Assembly (NCBI GenBank): GCA_029207755.1
Contig: JARCOQ010000002.1
Location: 113,943,745-114,007,744 of the forward strand
Direction of reading: 5' to 3'
Source of the DNA: Chamaea fasciata
Lineage: Eukaryota; Chordata; Aves; Passeriformes; Sylviidae
DNA length: 64,000 nt
Shown: positions 11,286 to 23,522 of the stretch, piece by piece
How positions within the stretch are numbered: the stretch's first letter is position 1
Layout: each line of letters opens with the position of its first letter
The notes under the pieces: model-generated
Databases searched by the model: none
What the model saw: the letters and a program-made list of their open reading frames with translations, nothing else
Told to the model about the DNA's origin: nothing
Made by a program: the position numbers and the translations under genes

Positions 11286-13326
11286 TAACTTCTGGAGGTG
11301 TTTCCTGAAAGTGAAAAATCTGGCAAATTTTTTTGCTGCCAGAATTGAGACCAGCCCCATCGATCCCCACTCAGCTTTTATTTCTCCCACTGACTTTTTT
11401 AACAAAAAATGCCATATAATAAAAAGAAAATCCCTCATCCAAACTATCAAGAGGTGTCATTTGAAAATTGTCAATGAGTTCTACTTCTATTTAAATTACT
11501 CTTAAAGAAGTAAGCACATCAGACAGTGCACAACACAGCCAGTGGGTTCTGTCCTGCAAGTTCAGGGTGAGTACAAAAAGTTATCACTGAGAATGGAAAG
11601 TTGAAGAAACCTCCTGGCTTGTCACATCTTTTCATATTTTGGTTTTCTTGTCCTTTACTATTGTTTTATTTGTGGTATTCACCTGCAATCACATCTTGCC
11701 CTAACAGCAAATATTGACTGCATGTGAACAGCCTTGGCGGTAGCATTTCTTGAGGGTGCTGATCTTTCCTCAGGGTTTTATTGTTGAGGTTGTTAAAACA
11801 CTGAGAGGTTACAGTGAAAGAAGAAATAAAAAAACCCCAAAACACCAAATACTGAAGTGGTTATACCCAACCACAAGTTAAACATAAAGGCTTTGAGCTC
11901 ATGTCATGCAGCTCTGCTGTATCATAGCTCCCTGCCAGTGGGAGAGCTGTGGTGTTTCACACTTACCTGCTTTACAAATGTGAATTATAAACATTCCTGT
12001 GGCCTTCCTTCACTGGACACTGCTGGAGTTTGCACTTTGAGCCATTTTCCCCAGAAATCCATGCCATATAATAGATAAAATAATGCCATATAATAAATAA
12101 TCCAGGCACAGAGGGGCTGTGGCTGCCTCAGCCCCCCCTGGGGCACTCCTTTGGCTTCTTGGCAAAGCCTAGGTGCCCGCAGGAGCTGCAGCACCTTCTT
12201 CCAAACCTGGAAATATTGGAGAAGGGAAGACATAAACCTACAGTACCATGCTGGGCAGGATAGTTACTTTGTTTGCTTAGCAGTTCCCAAATTGCAGGCT
12301 TGTGAGAATCTTCTGCTCCTGAGTTTTGCCCGCATCAGTGAAGGCAGGGTGGTGATTTTCTGGGCTGGTTCAAACAGTTTGTTTCAGTGGATGAAGATTT
12401 CACCTTTTACTTCTTACTTCTGTTAAAGGACTTCATTAAAAAAAATCATTAACAATGCAATGATTTCAGTAAAATCCTATGGTATGAATAAAGCAGCAGC
12501 ACAGGGGAATAACTGCACTGTGATTTTCTCTCAGTGTGTCCTTGGATGTGCAGGCTGCTTCTAAATGCAGCAAGCCTAAATTTGGCTTAAATTTGCTACA
12601 TGAGGGCTCCCATCAAACCTGGGATTATTTTAGGTGTCCAGAAAGGCTGAAAATCACATGTAGCAGATTTATCTACCTAAGAAGTGCATCTTTGACCTGC
12701 AGCAACAGGAGCTTGTGCTGTTTCTGCATGTCACTGAGAGCAGCTTTACAGTGTTCTGCCTTTTGAATATCACAGCCTTTCTCTCTGGTACACACCATTG
12801 GACCAGTGCTGGTGGGACCCAGGCACACAAAAAGAGATTTCCTGGCAAAACCATCCAGCCAGGGACATCTCAAAAGTTTTCCAACAGCTGAAAAACATCA
12901 GTGTGTGTCACAAATGTGTGACCAGTCCAGTTGCATGAGAGTGCGAGGGGATCTGAAAGTCCTGCTGGCACTGACTTGGGATGCTCTGCATAGCTGCTCA
13001 GGGATTCACCTCCTGTGAATAATGGTAAACATCCCGAGTCCTGCTGGTAGAAATTTGGTGTGATGCCAGCGTGGTTATTCATCACACCAGAGCATGCTCC
13101 CCTGTGTGTGTGTGTGTGTGTGCCAGTCGCAGTGCTGGGTGCCTGTCACAGGGAAGGGGGCTCTCCTCAAACCCTTTGTGTTTCATTATTCTGTCAGTGC
13201 CATTACGAGCTGTTTTCCTGTCTGATGTTCACATCCCAGGCAGCAGGGACACAATATTCCTTGGAGAGAGCCTGCAGGCAGAGCTCCCAGGCAGCCTGTG
13301 CTTGGATCACTATTTAATACTGTCCT
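11286..13326. other. Unique sequence with a small tandem duplication
   Basis: No gene is recognised. ATGCCATATAATA occurs twice in tandem at 12061-12100, and a related GCCATATAATAAAA lies near 11410. A (TG)10 microsatellite lies at 13103-13122. Confidence 0.5.
13103..13122. repeat. (TG)10 microsatellite
   Basis: Ten uninterrupted TG units between CC and CCAG. A simple repeat that is probably length-variable. Confidence 0.95.
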
Positions 13327-13783
13327 TGTGATGCCTAGAGAGGCTGACCTAGAACAGAGGGCTGGACAGAGTTATGGACGAAAGTAGTTATTTATTAAAA
13401 GGCCTTTAAAGGATACACCTTGGCCAGCACTAGAGCCTGGCCAGGGCTACACCCGAGATGGACCCAAGATGGTCACAAGATGGACACCTGGTCATGAGTG
13501 TTCACACGTCTTAAAGTTTTGGTCTGTTTACACATTGGGGTTAATTGTCCAATTACAGCTTCAGGTTATGAAGTTCCATCCTCCTGGTTTGCTCTCTCCA
13601 ATTTGTCATTGTTTATGTTTTTGGGCCTGAGGCTGTAAGAGTTGTTCCTTGGTTCTCAAGCTGGAAAATGATTATTTTTCTAACTGCCCTGTGAAGAGAA
13701 CTTACTTAATATAAAGTTCAGAATTACACACTAAGGCAGCACAGTATCTGAAAAATATGAAAGCTAAAACTTAAGGCTTCATT
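13327..13783 (-). mobile_element. Solo retroviral LTR, family 1, copy A
   Basis: This aligns along its length with 47563-48025. The left edge TGTGATGCC and right edge AAGGCTTCA form a decayed terminal inverted repeat; copy B reads AAGGCATCA. The minus strand carries AATAAA at 13391-13396, about 60 bases from that LTR's 3' end. The TATA position matching copy B is mutated here. No internal retroviral genes adjoin, so it is a solo LTR left by recombination. The flanking four bases are CTTG and TTTG, at best a decayed duplication. Confidence 0.75.
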
Positions 13784-13967
13784 TGCTGTCAGTGCACCAG
13801 GAATCAGACCCATGATTCTGGCATCTCGTTTGCTGTTGATTAAACAGTCCTTCGTCAGCCAGAATTGGCTAAAACTGTGGCTGTATTCTGAATATTATTC
13901 CCTGTGCAGACAAATACTTTTAGCCTGGAAAAAAAAAAAAAGGCTGAAGAGAGTAAAAAGAGAGTAA

Positions 13968-14308
13968 AAAGAGGCTCAGGGGGATCTCTACAACTCCCTG
14001 ACAGGAGGGAACAGCCAGAGCAGGATGGGGCTCTGTTCCCAGGGAACAGGGGCAGGAGGAAAGGGAACGGCCTCAGGCTGGCCCAGGGGAGGCTCAGCTT
14101 GGCCAGCAGCAGGAATTTCCCCATGGAAAGGGTGCTCAGGCCTTGGCAGGGGCTGCCCAGGGAGGTTTGGGGTGCCCGTCCCTGGAGGCGTCACCTGGAG
14201 GTGTCACTCAGTGCTCTGGGCTGGGGACAAGGTGGGCATTGGTCACAGCTGGGACTCAGTGGCCTTGCAGGGCTTTTCCAACCTCAGTGATCCTGTAATT
14301 TGTGATTG
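13968..14308 (+). mobile_element. CR1 LINE copy, GAATTTCCCCATGG subgroup
   Basis: It begins at AGAGGCTCAGGGGGATCTCT and contains GGGAACGGCCTCAGGCTGGC and GCAGCAGGAATTTCCCCATG. It ends with TTTTCCAACCTCAGTGATCC and a short tail. The 3' end differs from the main group of copies ('cttttccaacctcagtgat' rather than 'cccttccaacccaacc'), so it belongs to another CR1 subfamily, shared with the 3' half of 33283-33880. Confidence 0.95.
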
Positions 14309-15106
14309 GGGCCACATTCATTCCTGGCAGAGAGCAGCACAGGCCGTGTTCCTGTTTGCTGCAGCCCTGCTCTGCTCCACGTGGGCGTCGCGTTCCGGAG
14401 TTTGGCCTGGAGCCCTTCTCTGTCAGCCCTGATCATTGCCCCGTCATGCTTTATTGCAGCACTTCGGTGCAGGGTTTAGAACACATCGAGAGGAACCTGC
14501 TGGGGTTTCTAGGTGAGCACAGCAAGTTACTGAAAATGCACTTAAATTCCTGTCTGCGAGGTGAGAAAATGCACCAGAGAGGTTTGTATTCAGCCCCCGT
14601 GTAAAGGGGACGTTCAGGCTCAGTAATTTGGCAATATGTGTGTCCATTAAAAAGTTTGATCCTCTTGATACATCTATAGAAAAGAAAGAACAACGCCATC
14701 ACATCTGGTGAGCTCTAGATCTGTACATGAATCCGCAACCCTTGGATGTGTTTGCATAACTCCCCAAATGTGTGCACAGAAACACAACAGGTTCAAGAGT
14801 TTATCAATCTCCTTTGTGGGGTAAAATTGGCACACCTGTCTCTGGCTAGTTTTATACAGTAACTTTTTTCTTTCTTGATATTTTAATCTGTCCTGAGCAT
14901 CAGAGGGGAATTTACATCTCCTATCTCAAGTATTGCTATTTTTCACTTGTGCCATCCTTCTGTGTGACATTTTGGATAACACAAAGGATGGAAAGCAGTC
15001 CCAAAAACCTGTACTGCTAAAGCTGGATTAGGAAATGCTAGTCTTGACTCAGGATGCCAGGAGGTGTAAGAAAACTTGCTCTGTGGCTACAAATCTGTCC
15101 TTCTGT
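14309..15106. other. Unique sequence, no gene seen
   Basis: No gene or repeat family is recognised. An open frame near 14302-14604 partly continues out of the preceding CR1 and is not supported as a gene. Confidence 0.5.
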
Positions 15107-15200
15107 GGAATCACAGTATGGTTTGGGTTGGAAGGGATCATCTCATTCCTGTCATGTGGAGGGACACCTTCCACTATCCCAGGTTGCTCAGAGTCTTATC
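15107..15200 (-). mobile_element. Short CR1 3' fragment
   Basis: GGAATCACAGTATGGTTTGG, then TTGGAAGGGATCATCTC and GGAGGGACACCTTCCACTAT, is the reverse of a CR1 3' end. Only about 90 bases match. The next bases do not continue the CR1 consensus. Confidence 0.88.
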
Positions 15201-18200
15201 CATGATATCCTTCCAGGATAACCCTAAATCAGGAAGGCTTTTAAGCAAGTGTTTAACTTTCAGTTTGTGTTGTAATAGCCCTGTTTCAGTTTCCTGGAAA
15301 GTCTCCCTAAACCAGGCTTTAGTGTCAGTTTTGGCTTTTGCCTTGGAGTCCTGCTAATTTAGGGGGTGCAGGGCAAATCCTATGGCCACAAGCAGACCCT
15401 GCCACAGACCATCAAGCACAGACATGACCAGCATGAAATTTGGAGTGGGAGTGGAGGAGGGTCTGGCAATAGATTCCATCTGCTTCAACAAGTTAGTACC
15501 AAATGTCTGGAACCTTCCAATTCCAGCCCATAAAGATGGAGCTGAAATAATGAAAATTGTATTTCTGTTTGGAACAAGCAAGGAAAACTGTCATAGTGGG
15601 GTTTTTTTTATCCATGATTTCCAGAGGTGAAAAGATAAAAATCATGTATTTTGCAGACAAGGACTTGCCCACTTTAGTAAGACTGGAATATCCAGGTGAG
15701 AAAGAAGAATACACTGCCAAAGGTTGAGTTTAAAGCAGAATTCCCATTTTAAGTTCGTAACAGTACAAGGGAAAAGTCAAATGTCCAGAACAATTGCATA
15801 CTCATTTTTCCAACTCGTATTGGACAACATTTGCTTCTTTGATTCGCATTCCTTGTGGTGTAGAGTTGGTTTGCAAATGTCCTGCATCGTCTTCTCTTCC
15901 ATAAATGATCCATCTTTTGGGAAAAAGGTGTAAAATGAGTGGTCTGGAACAGCTCAAACAACTTCTCTTTAACCCTGAGACCTTCAAGACTGAGCTCTGG
16001 GAGAAAGATCTGGTCTGAGTGACACAGGGCCTTTTTGGGATGGAGTTCCCACCTCTGAGCTCAACACATATTTTCTAAGCTTAGGTGTCGTTGGAAGTTG
16101 AGCAAAGGCTTTAGAGAGACCAAAATAAATCAGGATGTGGCACAAATCCCCTTTCCTGGGTGGGCTTCTTTAACAGGGGGCGAGGTGCAGTTGTGGCATC
16201 ACAGTGCTGGGAGCATGAAAACATGATCTAACACTGGATTCAAAATACTTTCCTGTCCACTTTATGTGAAAATTAGCAGTTTCCAGAGCCTGTGTGTGAT
16301 GTTTCGAAAGCTTAAAATATGAATCCCGTAAATCCAAGGAGGATGTGGCAGGCATGGATTTTACTGGGGAAGGGAGGGCGGGAATTAAAAGCACATCAGT
16401 GCTGTTGGTGTTTCTGTCTGACTTCAATCTGAGCGACGCTGCTGGTGAAATTTTGCTTTTACTGAAAAAGCATCTCCTGCTTTTGAAGTTCTGTGGAAGG
16501 AAAATGTCTTCATTTAAAACCATGACGTCAGTATCCCATTTGATCATCCACAGATAGCTGGGAAATGTGGACGAAATGGGAGTTCGGCTTGTTCAGGGAT
16601 TTCTTTAGTAGGTCTTCAAATGAACTACTTTATTTTCATGGATTTGAAGGGGGAAAGTTGGCTGTTTTAAGTGGTAAGGGGGGAAGCGTGCAAAGATCGA
16701 AATGGTGAAACCTTTAATTGCAGTGTTTAGTGCAATTTATGCAAATTAGACTAGAATAGTTCATAGATGGTTCCCTCACATCACTGTCTTTGGGGCAAGC
16801 AGCAGCTCAGTGTTAGCCAGGCAGTATTTCTCCTAAATCAATAGGTAAAAATGCAATTTAATTTTCAAGTTAGTGTAAATGTGAGAGCAGATAATGAAAA
16901 AAAAAGAATGAAAAAAGCTGATGCTGAGGAAAATTACTTTTTCCATGATAGTGCCTTGCTGCTTTAAAAGTTGTTCAAGAACACGGGCAGAAGGAAACCT
17001 CTTGTGTGAAAAATGGGAATTTCCGGTCTTTAAGGGAGAACAGAGAAAAAGACGAGATTACTTTAAATGATGTTCATATTCCCACATTTTCCCACATTTT
17101 CTAATTTTTTGATTTATTTATCCCAATTTATGAGCAGTTATTTGATGTTCAAGTTACTGAGTAGTCCTCCACATTATTTACATTAAGTACTGTTGTTATT
17201 TTAGAGAGCTTTAATGGTTTTCCACCCCCTACAAGTGCAGACAAATGCACCCCACCTGCCCCAGCCCCTCTGCACTCGATTACTGGACATGGATAAGGGA
17301 TTCCAGAACATCCCTGCTCTGAAGTGCTGTTAATTGAGGGTCTGGACCAGATTTGCAGCTCTTGTAAACGGGCACAGCTTCAGTGAAATGGTCTTTTTTT
17401 TATATATCAGCTGCAGATCTGTCCCAGTCCTGCTGTGTGTTTCTAAATTGGGAAGAATGGCTTGTGGAAATCTCTGAGATCTTGGGTGAATAATGGGGTT
17501 GGGCAGTGCAGAGCAAGTCCCGAGTTCTTATTTTGGGAAAACTGTACATTGCAAATAAAGACTATTTTTCCATGAAAATTTCAGAGCTGAATGTTTTCTC
17601 CTGCATGAAGTAAATCCCCAGCAGACCCTCTGGACGTGGAAATGTCTTTAGAGGTTCAGCTGTGCTGAGTTTCAAGGAGGTCTGGGGAAGGAAAGATGCT
17701 TATCAGTCTATAAAAAGAGATTTCTATTGGAAAATAAACATTTAAAGCATTATGATATGACTTTTGTTTCTCTGGTTACGCAGCTGCCTTGGGATCTGAG
17801 CTCCTGGTAAACACGTTGGCCTGTTAAAGGACATGATTCAGACTGTCCCCGATCCAGCAGCTCACATCAAGGTTAGTTTCCTGTTTATTGTGAGTCCTCA
17901 GATGTTTGGAGAGCCATAAAATTAAAGAATACGGAGACATACCACAGCTTTTCTTCCACGTTTATAAATTGTGCTACTGCCCAACATGGGCTTTTTTATT
18001 CCTCAATATTTACATGCTGTTGTCTGAATCAGCCCTGCAGTCTTTGTTGCTGACACCTGTGTGATCTGCTCTGAAGCACGTGGATGTTTTAAAGATAACT
18101 TCTGCTAAAATTAACCCTCCTTGATCACCCTGTAATATCTGGTGTTTTTGATAAAACAGACCCCCTTGTAAAATACTGGATTTCCATGTCCCTGATTCTG

Positions 18201-18395
18201 CCCCACGACACTCAGTGGCAAACATTAAATTCAACTGCGGAAGGAAAATGAGCATAATGCGAAATTCAGGTCCAAACAAGCATCCCTTACACATATTCAG
18301 GGCTATGTTTAAAACACTTTAAAACCAGCATTGCTTTCCTGTGTTTCAGAAGGAACTGTTTGTTTTTACTGTATTATTACTATTATTATTGTTAT

Positions 18396-18428
<33 letters not shown>

Positions 18429-18536
18429 TATTGCTCTGGTTTTCTTATCCTTCTTTATGGAAGACTTGGAGGCTGTGAGACCTGGCAGATGTAGCTGTTG
18501 CAGAGAATAAGCAATTTTGGGTTATTGCACACAAAT
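15201..18536. other. 3.3 kb without recognised interspersed repeats
   Basis: Mostly unique AT-rich sequence with no gene recognised. A minus-strand frame near 16170-16547 is open for 125 codons but has no motif I know and no splice context. 'ttcccacatttt' is duplicated in tandem at about 17079-17101. An ATT-rich microsatellite follows at 18372-18433. Confidence 0.5.
18372..18433. repeat. Interrupted (ATT)n microsatellite
   Basis: About 60 bases of TTA/ATT units with occasional ACT and GTT interruptions. It lies about 100 bases upstream of the next CR1 copy. The interruptions suggest an older locus than the pure array at 22388. Confidence 0.95.
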
Positions 18537-18800
18537 TTCATCAGGAACTGGAGTGATAGGACAAATAGTAATGAGTTCAGACTGAAAGAGGGGAAATTTA
18601 GGTTGGATATTGGGAAGAAATTCCTGCCTGGGAGGGTGGGCAGGCCCTGGCACAGGGTGCCCAGATTTGCTGTGGCTGCCCCTGGATCCCTGGCAGTGGC
18701 CAAGGCCAGGTTGGACATTGGGGCTTGGAGCAGCATGGGACAGTGGGAGGTGTCCCTGCCCATGGCAGGGGTGACACTGGGTGACTTTTAAGGACTTTCA
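18537..18800 (+). mobile_element. CR1 3' end of about 265 bp
   Basis: It starts near TCATCAGGAACTGGAGTGAT and passes GGAGGGTGGGCAGGCCCTGG, CAGGGTGCCCAGATTTGCTG and GTCCCTGCCCATGGCAGGGG. It ends near TTTTAAGGACTTTCATTC. The 3' octamer tail is lost or mutated. Confidence 0.96.
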
Positions 18801-19797
18801 TTCTTCCTGACTGCCTTTCTGTCTGTTTTTCTTTGAAGTTACATTTTCTGCAACTTCTTTCATGGAGTTTCTCCTCAGCTGGCCGCCATCTACCAGTCAG
18901 CAGCTCTCTCTAGTAAAAGCTCCACTTTACAACTTATTTTTAACTGAAGCATAGAATAAAAATGAAATATTATTTTAAACAACTCCCTTTTTTCTGCAGA
19001 ACTCAGTGAATGAAAGAATCTCTCTCTCTCTCTATCCCTCTGTGTTGTTTTTGGGTCGTGTTTAGTTACTGGGATGAGTTGCAGTAGTGGGAGAGCTCGT
19101 TCTTTCCCCCCTCTCCAGGTTTTCCAAACCCAGCACTTCTAGAGCCTTCTGGTCCTCAGTTGTTTTTATGGACAGAGCAGAAAAAAAAAAATCCTCCTCC
19201 CCTCAAAAAAATGACTTTTTGCCTCAACATGGGTTACAACCAGTAAGATTTGAAAACACTGAGGGGGATTTAGAACCTCCTCATGCTGTCTCAATGCCCA
19301 CAGCAGCAGAAATAACATAAAGAATAACTCAGTTTCGTGCTTTCTGCCAAAACTGGTGCCCGAAGAAGGTTTTTGTAACCACAGGAGTTAGTGGGAGAGG
19401 GCAAGGCTGGGTATGAAAGTATCTTATTACAGCAAGAGAGCTGCATAAAAACCTCCCTAATGGTGTGTTCAAGGGAATTGTAGGAGCCTGTTCTCAGCAG
19501 AGCATCACCCCGAAGTTGCTGTTTTATTGAAAAAGGGTGTGAGGAAGGCAATTACTTTAATGCTGTGTTTGGGGTAGGAAAGCTGGCCAACTCCACTTCA
19601 AATCCTTCTGATTTCTGTTTATGTCATTAGGGCCTGCTGTGGTCTAAACACATTCTTTGGAAAGCAGCCACGGATGCTCGGGTCATTTTGGCTTTAAAAG
19701 TGGACATATCTGCATTCTTAAAAATAAGCCAGGATAAAGTGCAGGGGGTGTGGGAAAGCCTCTTTGGTGTGGGGGGCTTTTCTGTCTGCACTGATCA
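18801..19797. other. Unique sequence with a short (TC)n
   Basis: A (TC)n run lies at 19019-19033. No gene is recognised. An A-rich stretch at 19180-19212 is not a clear retroposon tail. Confidence 0.5.
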
Positions 19798-20294
19798 CAG
19801 CCCCGGTGCCCCCCAGCATGAGGAGGACATGGAAACGAGTCCAGAGGAGGCCACAAAGTTGTTAAGAGAGATTGGAGCACCTCCCTGGTGGAGACAGGAT
19901 GGGAAAGTTGGGATTTTTCAGCCTGGGAAAGAGAAGGTTTTTGGAGCCTTCACAACACCTTCCAGTGTTTGAAGGGGCTACAGGGAATCCAGAGAGGGAC
20001 AATTCATCAGGAACTGCAGTGACAGAACAAGGGGAAGGGCTTCAAACTAAATCAGAGGAAATTTAGGTTAAGATATTAGGAAAAAAATCATTCCTGGGAG
20101 GGTGGGCAGGCCCTGGCACAGGGTGCCCAGATTTGCTGTGGCTGCCCCTGGATCCCTGGAAGTGCCCAAGGCCAGGCTGGACATTGGGGCTTGGGGCAGC
20201 CTGGGACAGTGGGAGGTGTCCCTGCCCACGGCACTGAATGATTTTTAAGGTCTCTTCCAACCCAGCCCATTCCATGATTTTATGATCCTGTGAT
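19798..20294 (+). mobile_element. CR1 LINE copy of about 500 bp
   Basis: It begins at the CAGCCCCGGTGCCCCCCAGC segment and includes AGTCCAGAGGAGGCCAC, TTTTTCAGCCTGGGAAAGAG and CAGTGACAGAACAAGGGGAA. It ends with CCAACCCAGCCCATTCCATG and a degenerate ATTTTATGATCCTGTGAT tail. One of the longer copies here; no intact reading frame. Confidence 0.97.
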
Positions 20295-22386
20295 CTCTCA
20301 TTGCTGTTATGATGCAGAAGAGACAAACCGGGTTCATTACAATAATCCTTGATAAGTTTTTTGTTTAATTAACTGTATTCTGTCACATGGTGGTGTTTCT
20401 TTATATCCTTCAACAAGCAGACACGGCCTCATACATGCAGTTTTAGAGCTGGAGCTTTGAAAATTCACCTTCTGAGAAGTGTCTGGATTATTAAGATTTG
20501 ACAGATTTCAAGATTTTTCTGCCTAAACATGTGCAGAGAAATAATGCAAAATATACAAGAATATGGCAAGATGAATACTCAGAGATGTCTTTTTTCCAGA
20601 AATGGGGATTTCCTGTGCATGGTGTGAGTTTTGTGTGTACTGTTTTGAAATCAGCCTTTGCTGGTACCAGGAGGAAAACATCACAAATCTCAATGTTCTT
20701 GTGCTCCATCCCTTGGTGGGATAAGAGCTGGATTCTTACCCAGAATTACCCATCCTGCACTCAGGCAGATCCTGCCCAATTTTGGGAATGTTTGGAGAGT
20801 CTCAAAGTGTGTGTCCTCCTTCTGTTTGGGCAGCCTCATTCCAGAGATCCTAAAGATTGAGCTTTACATTTTTTCAGCTTGAATGAAGCATCTGACATTG
20901 ATCTGGTGACCCTGTGGCTCCCTAATGTGTCATTTCAACTGAGTCATGACCCTGTGTTTTGTCCAGGCACACAGGAAAGAAACATTTGATGTGGACAAGA
21001 AAAAGGAGGGATGTTTTCAGATTTTCATTTCCAAAAATGGGGAATTCGGACCCTGATCTTTGAGCAGCTTCACACATTGAGTGCCTGTAAGAGAGCTGAA
21101 ATAAAGAAACCTGCCCACATCGATAAAGTTGTGGCTTTGTATAGGCAAGACTGTCGTTTATACACACTTTAATCTGATATTTTTGTTGTTCTGTTATCAC
21201 TAAATTCCAGTTCTTACAACCGTAGTCATAGAAAAACTCCAAAATGCTGCTTGAGGTTTGCATGTTTTGTTTTTCAGGGATTTATGCTTTGTAAATACTG
21301 ACCTTTAAATAAACCTTGTATTTTTTTAAGGGTTAAATTCTTGTTTCGAAAAAGGTGAAATGTTTGTTTGACTTTAGTTAGTTTGGGCCATCACTGTGAG
21401 GGGATTTTGTGGAACCAATTCTCAAAAAAATAAGTTACTGCTGTTCCTCTGGGCCTCACTGGGAGAAGAGAATCCAAGGCATGGTGTAGGTAAAAAATAA
21501 TTAGTGTATTTATCAGTAGTGGCCTCTATCCTGGGATAATAGGTGTGATTTTCACTGAATCGAGGCTGGTGGAAGATTTGGTCTGTTCACATTTCGTTGG
21601 TCTGATTTTTCTGTTCGTTGGTGATGATTTTGAGGTGTGGGATGGCTGAAGGGATGGGTGAATGGCAACAGCTTGTGGGTGGCACACCCTGGTTTTTCAT
21701 TGCAGAAGGTGAAGAGCTGGAACAATTTACACCCCAGGGAGTTTAATCAAAGAGGACATTCTTGATAAAAAATTCTTCAAGGGCATCAGAAATTTCAAGC
21801 CAAGCTTGGCTGGTCTGTGTCTGTAAAATCTCATTTGTTCTGTGGGTGTAACTGAGGTTGTTGCCTCTGTCAGTTTTGGGTTATCAAATCTGGAAGCTGT
21901 TCCTGAAACTACAGTGAAAGAAAAACTGGTTTCTTAGAAGAAATAAAATAATTATTCCGTGGCAGTTTCTGAAAGCCACTCCTGAATTTAGCACTTCTCT
22001 GCCTGGGTTGTGGTGGCAAATCTGCATTTCCATGCACAGCATCCCATATTGTCACTGGAAGAATTGTGAAACCTGACCTCAGAACTCCTTTGCTGGGCAA
22101 AGAATAAGTTGAATTTCAAATTGTGGCAGTGTCGAGATGCTGCTGGATGTACCTAAGCTAGTGTGTTACGGTTAAATCTGATTTTTTTTTTTTTTGAAGT
22201 GGTATTATCTTTTAAGGCATATATTCTGGGTCTGATATAATCTGTTATTTTTCCTGGAATTGTAGAGTCTCTAAATAGGATCCAAGACTTTGTTATGCTG
22301 GGAGTTTTGTATGCACAATACAGTCTCTGCCTGAACAGGCAGGGGGACAAGAAGGGAAGGACAATAGAATAACAATAACAATTACA

Positions 22387-22387
<1 letters not shown>

Positions 22388-22439
<52 letters not shown>
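22388..22439. repeat. Pure (ATT)n microsatellite, about 17 units
   Basis: About 52 uninterrupted bases of ATT repeats. The purity implies recent slippage, so the locus is probably polymorphic. Confidence 0.97.
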
Positions 22440-23503
22440 CCTCCAGGATAAGGAGGATAAAGCCAGGCTTTTACCCCCACCTCTTTATGGGGTCTTGCCT
22501 GAGCCCGAAGCCTGGTCCTTGTGGATTCTCTGCATGGCTAAAGCACTTCTTTCATTGCTCATGGAGTGGTATTTGGGCAGCTCAGCTGGGAGTGAGAGCA
22601 TGGAAATCCGAGCCAAGGATACAAAAAACTCTGCCCAGAACCCCACGTGGAGTAAACTGAGCCCCACAGAATGAGGAGGTGATCCATGTGCAGCATGGAG
22701 TTCTGCTGAATCACAGCCTGCCACCAGGTGATAACATCCTCCTGTCCCTTCCAGAAAATGGAAGAACTGCTCCTGAAAGCAGCTGGCTAATGAGCCAGCC
22801 CTCCTCCAGGTGTGGATCAGTGATGACCCCATGGGCAGAAGTCCTGCAGTGGCCTCTGGCTGGGAGAAGGTGCCTTTAGCCCCAAAGCTGGGAGGTGAAC
22901 AAGCTCCTGGATGTTACCTGGGCTGCAAACTGATGCCTGGCAGCTGCTCAGGAACTTCATGACAGATGTGGAAAGTTTTTAGTATCAGCACCCCTCAAAG
23001 CTGAACAGTTGTAGCTCCATCCCCTTTTCTTACCTCTCACTGTGGATTTCATTCATTATTCTGATAAAGCTTTAAAAGCTCTTCCCCCGTTTTAGTACTG
23101 ACAGGGTAAAACCACAGTTTGACTTTCACTGTTCTTCTTACTAATTGGGCTGGATTGCAGCCCCTAAATCTCGTTTGAACGATCGCCACAGCTTACTCTG
23201 TGTGCTCTGAAAATAAAGTTTACCATGGGTGAGTTTATAAACAGATTTTAATGTGGATGTGGGTGGCAGTCCTCCCCTCGTGCTCATCCAGAGCTCCCGC
23301 ACCGCCAGGGTTCAGATCTGCTGTTGCATTTCCCTCCTGTGTCAGCACACAGCAGTTACCTGTAATAATGCCAGAATCACTACTGGATTTGAACTCTAGA
23401 ATCCCCTCCCAGGCAGAAATTGTGATTCACTTCTCAGCAGCCCAAAGTTCTGGATGGTAACCAAATGATTGCCGTGGAGTTCCAGTGAGTAAATTCTTCC
23501 TGC

Positions 23504-23522
23504 TTTTTTTTTTTTTTTTTTT
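23504..23522. repeat. Poly(T) run
   Basis: Nineteen consecutive T. No element body is recognised next to it, so it is not clearly a retroposon tail. Confidence 0.9.

Noticed and set aside
16170..16547. 125-codon minus-strand frame
   Set aside because: No family resemblance and no promoter or splice context. Length alone is not convincing in eukaryotic non-coding DNA.
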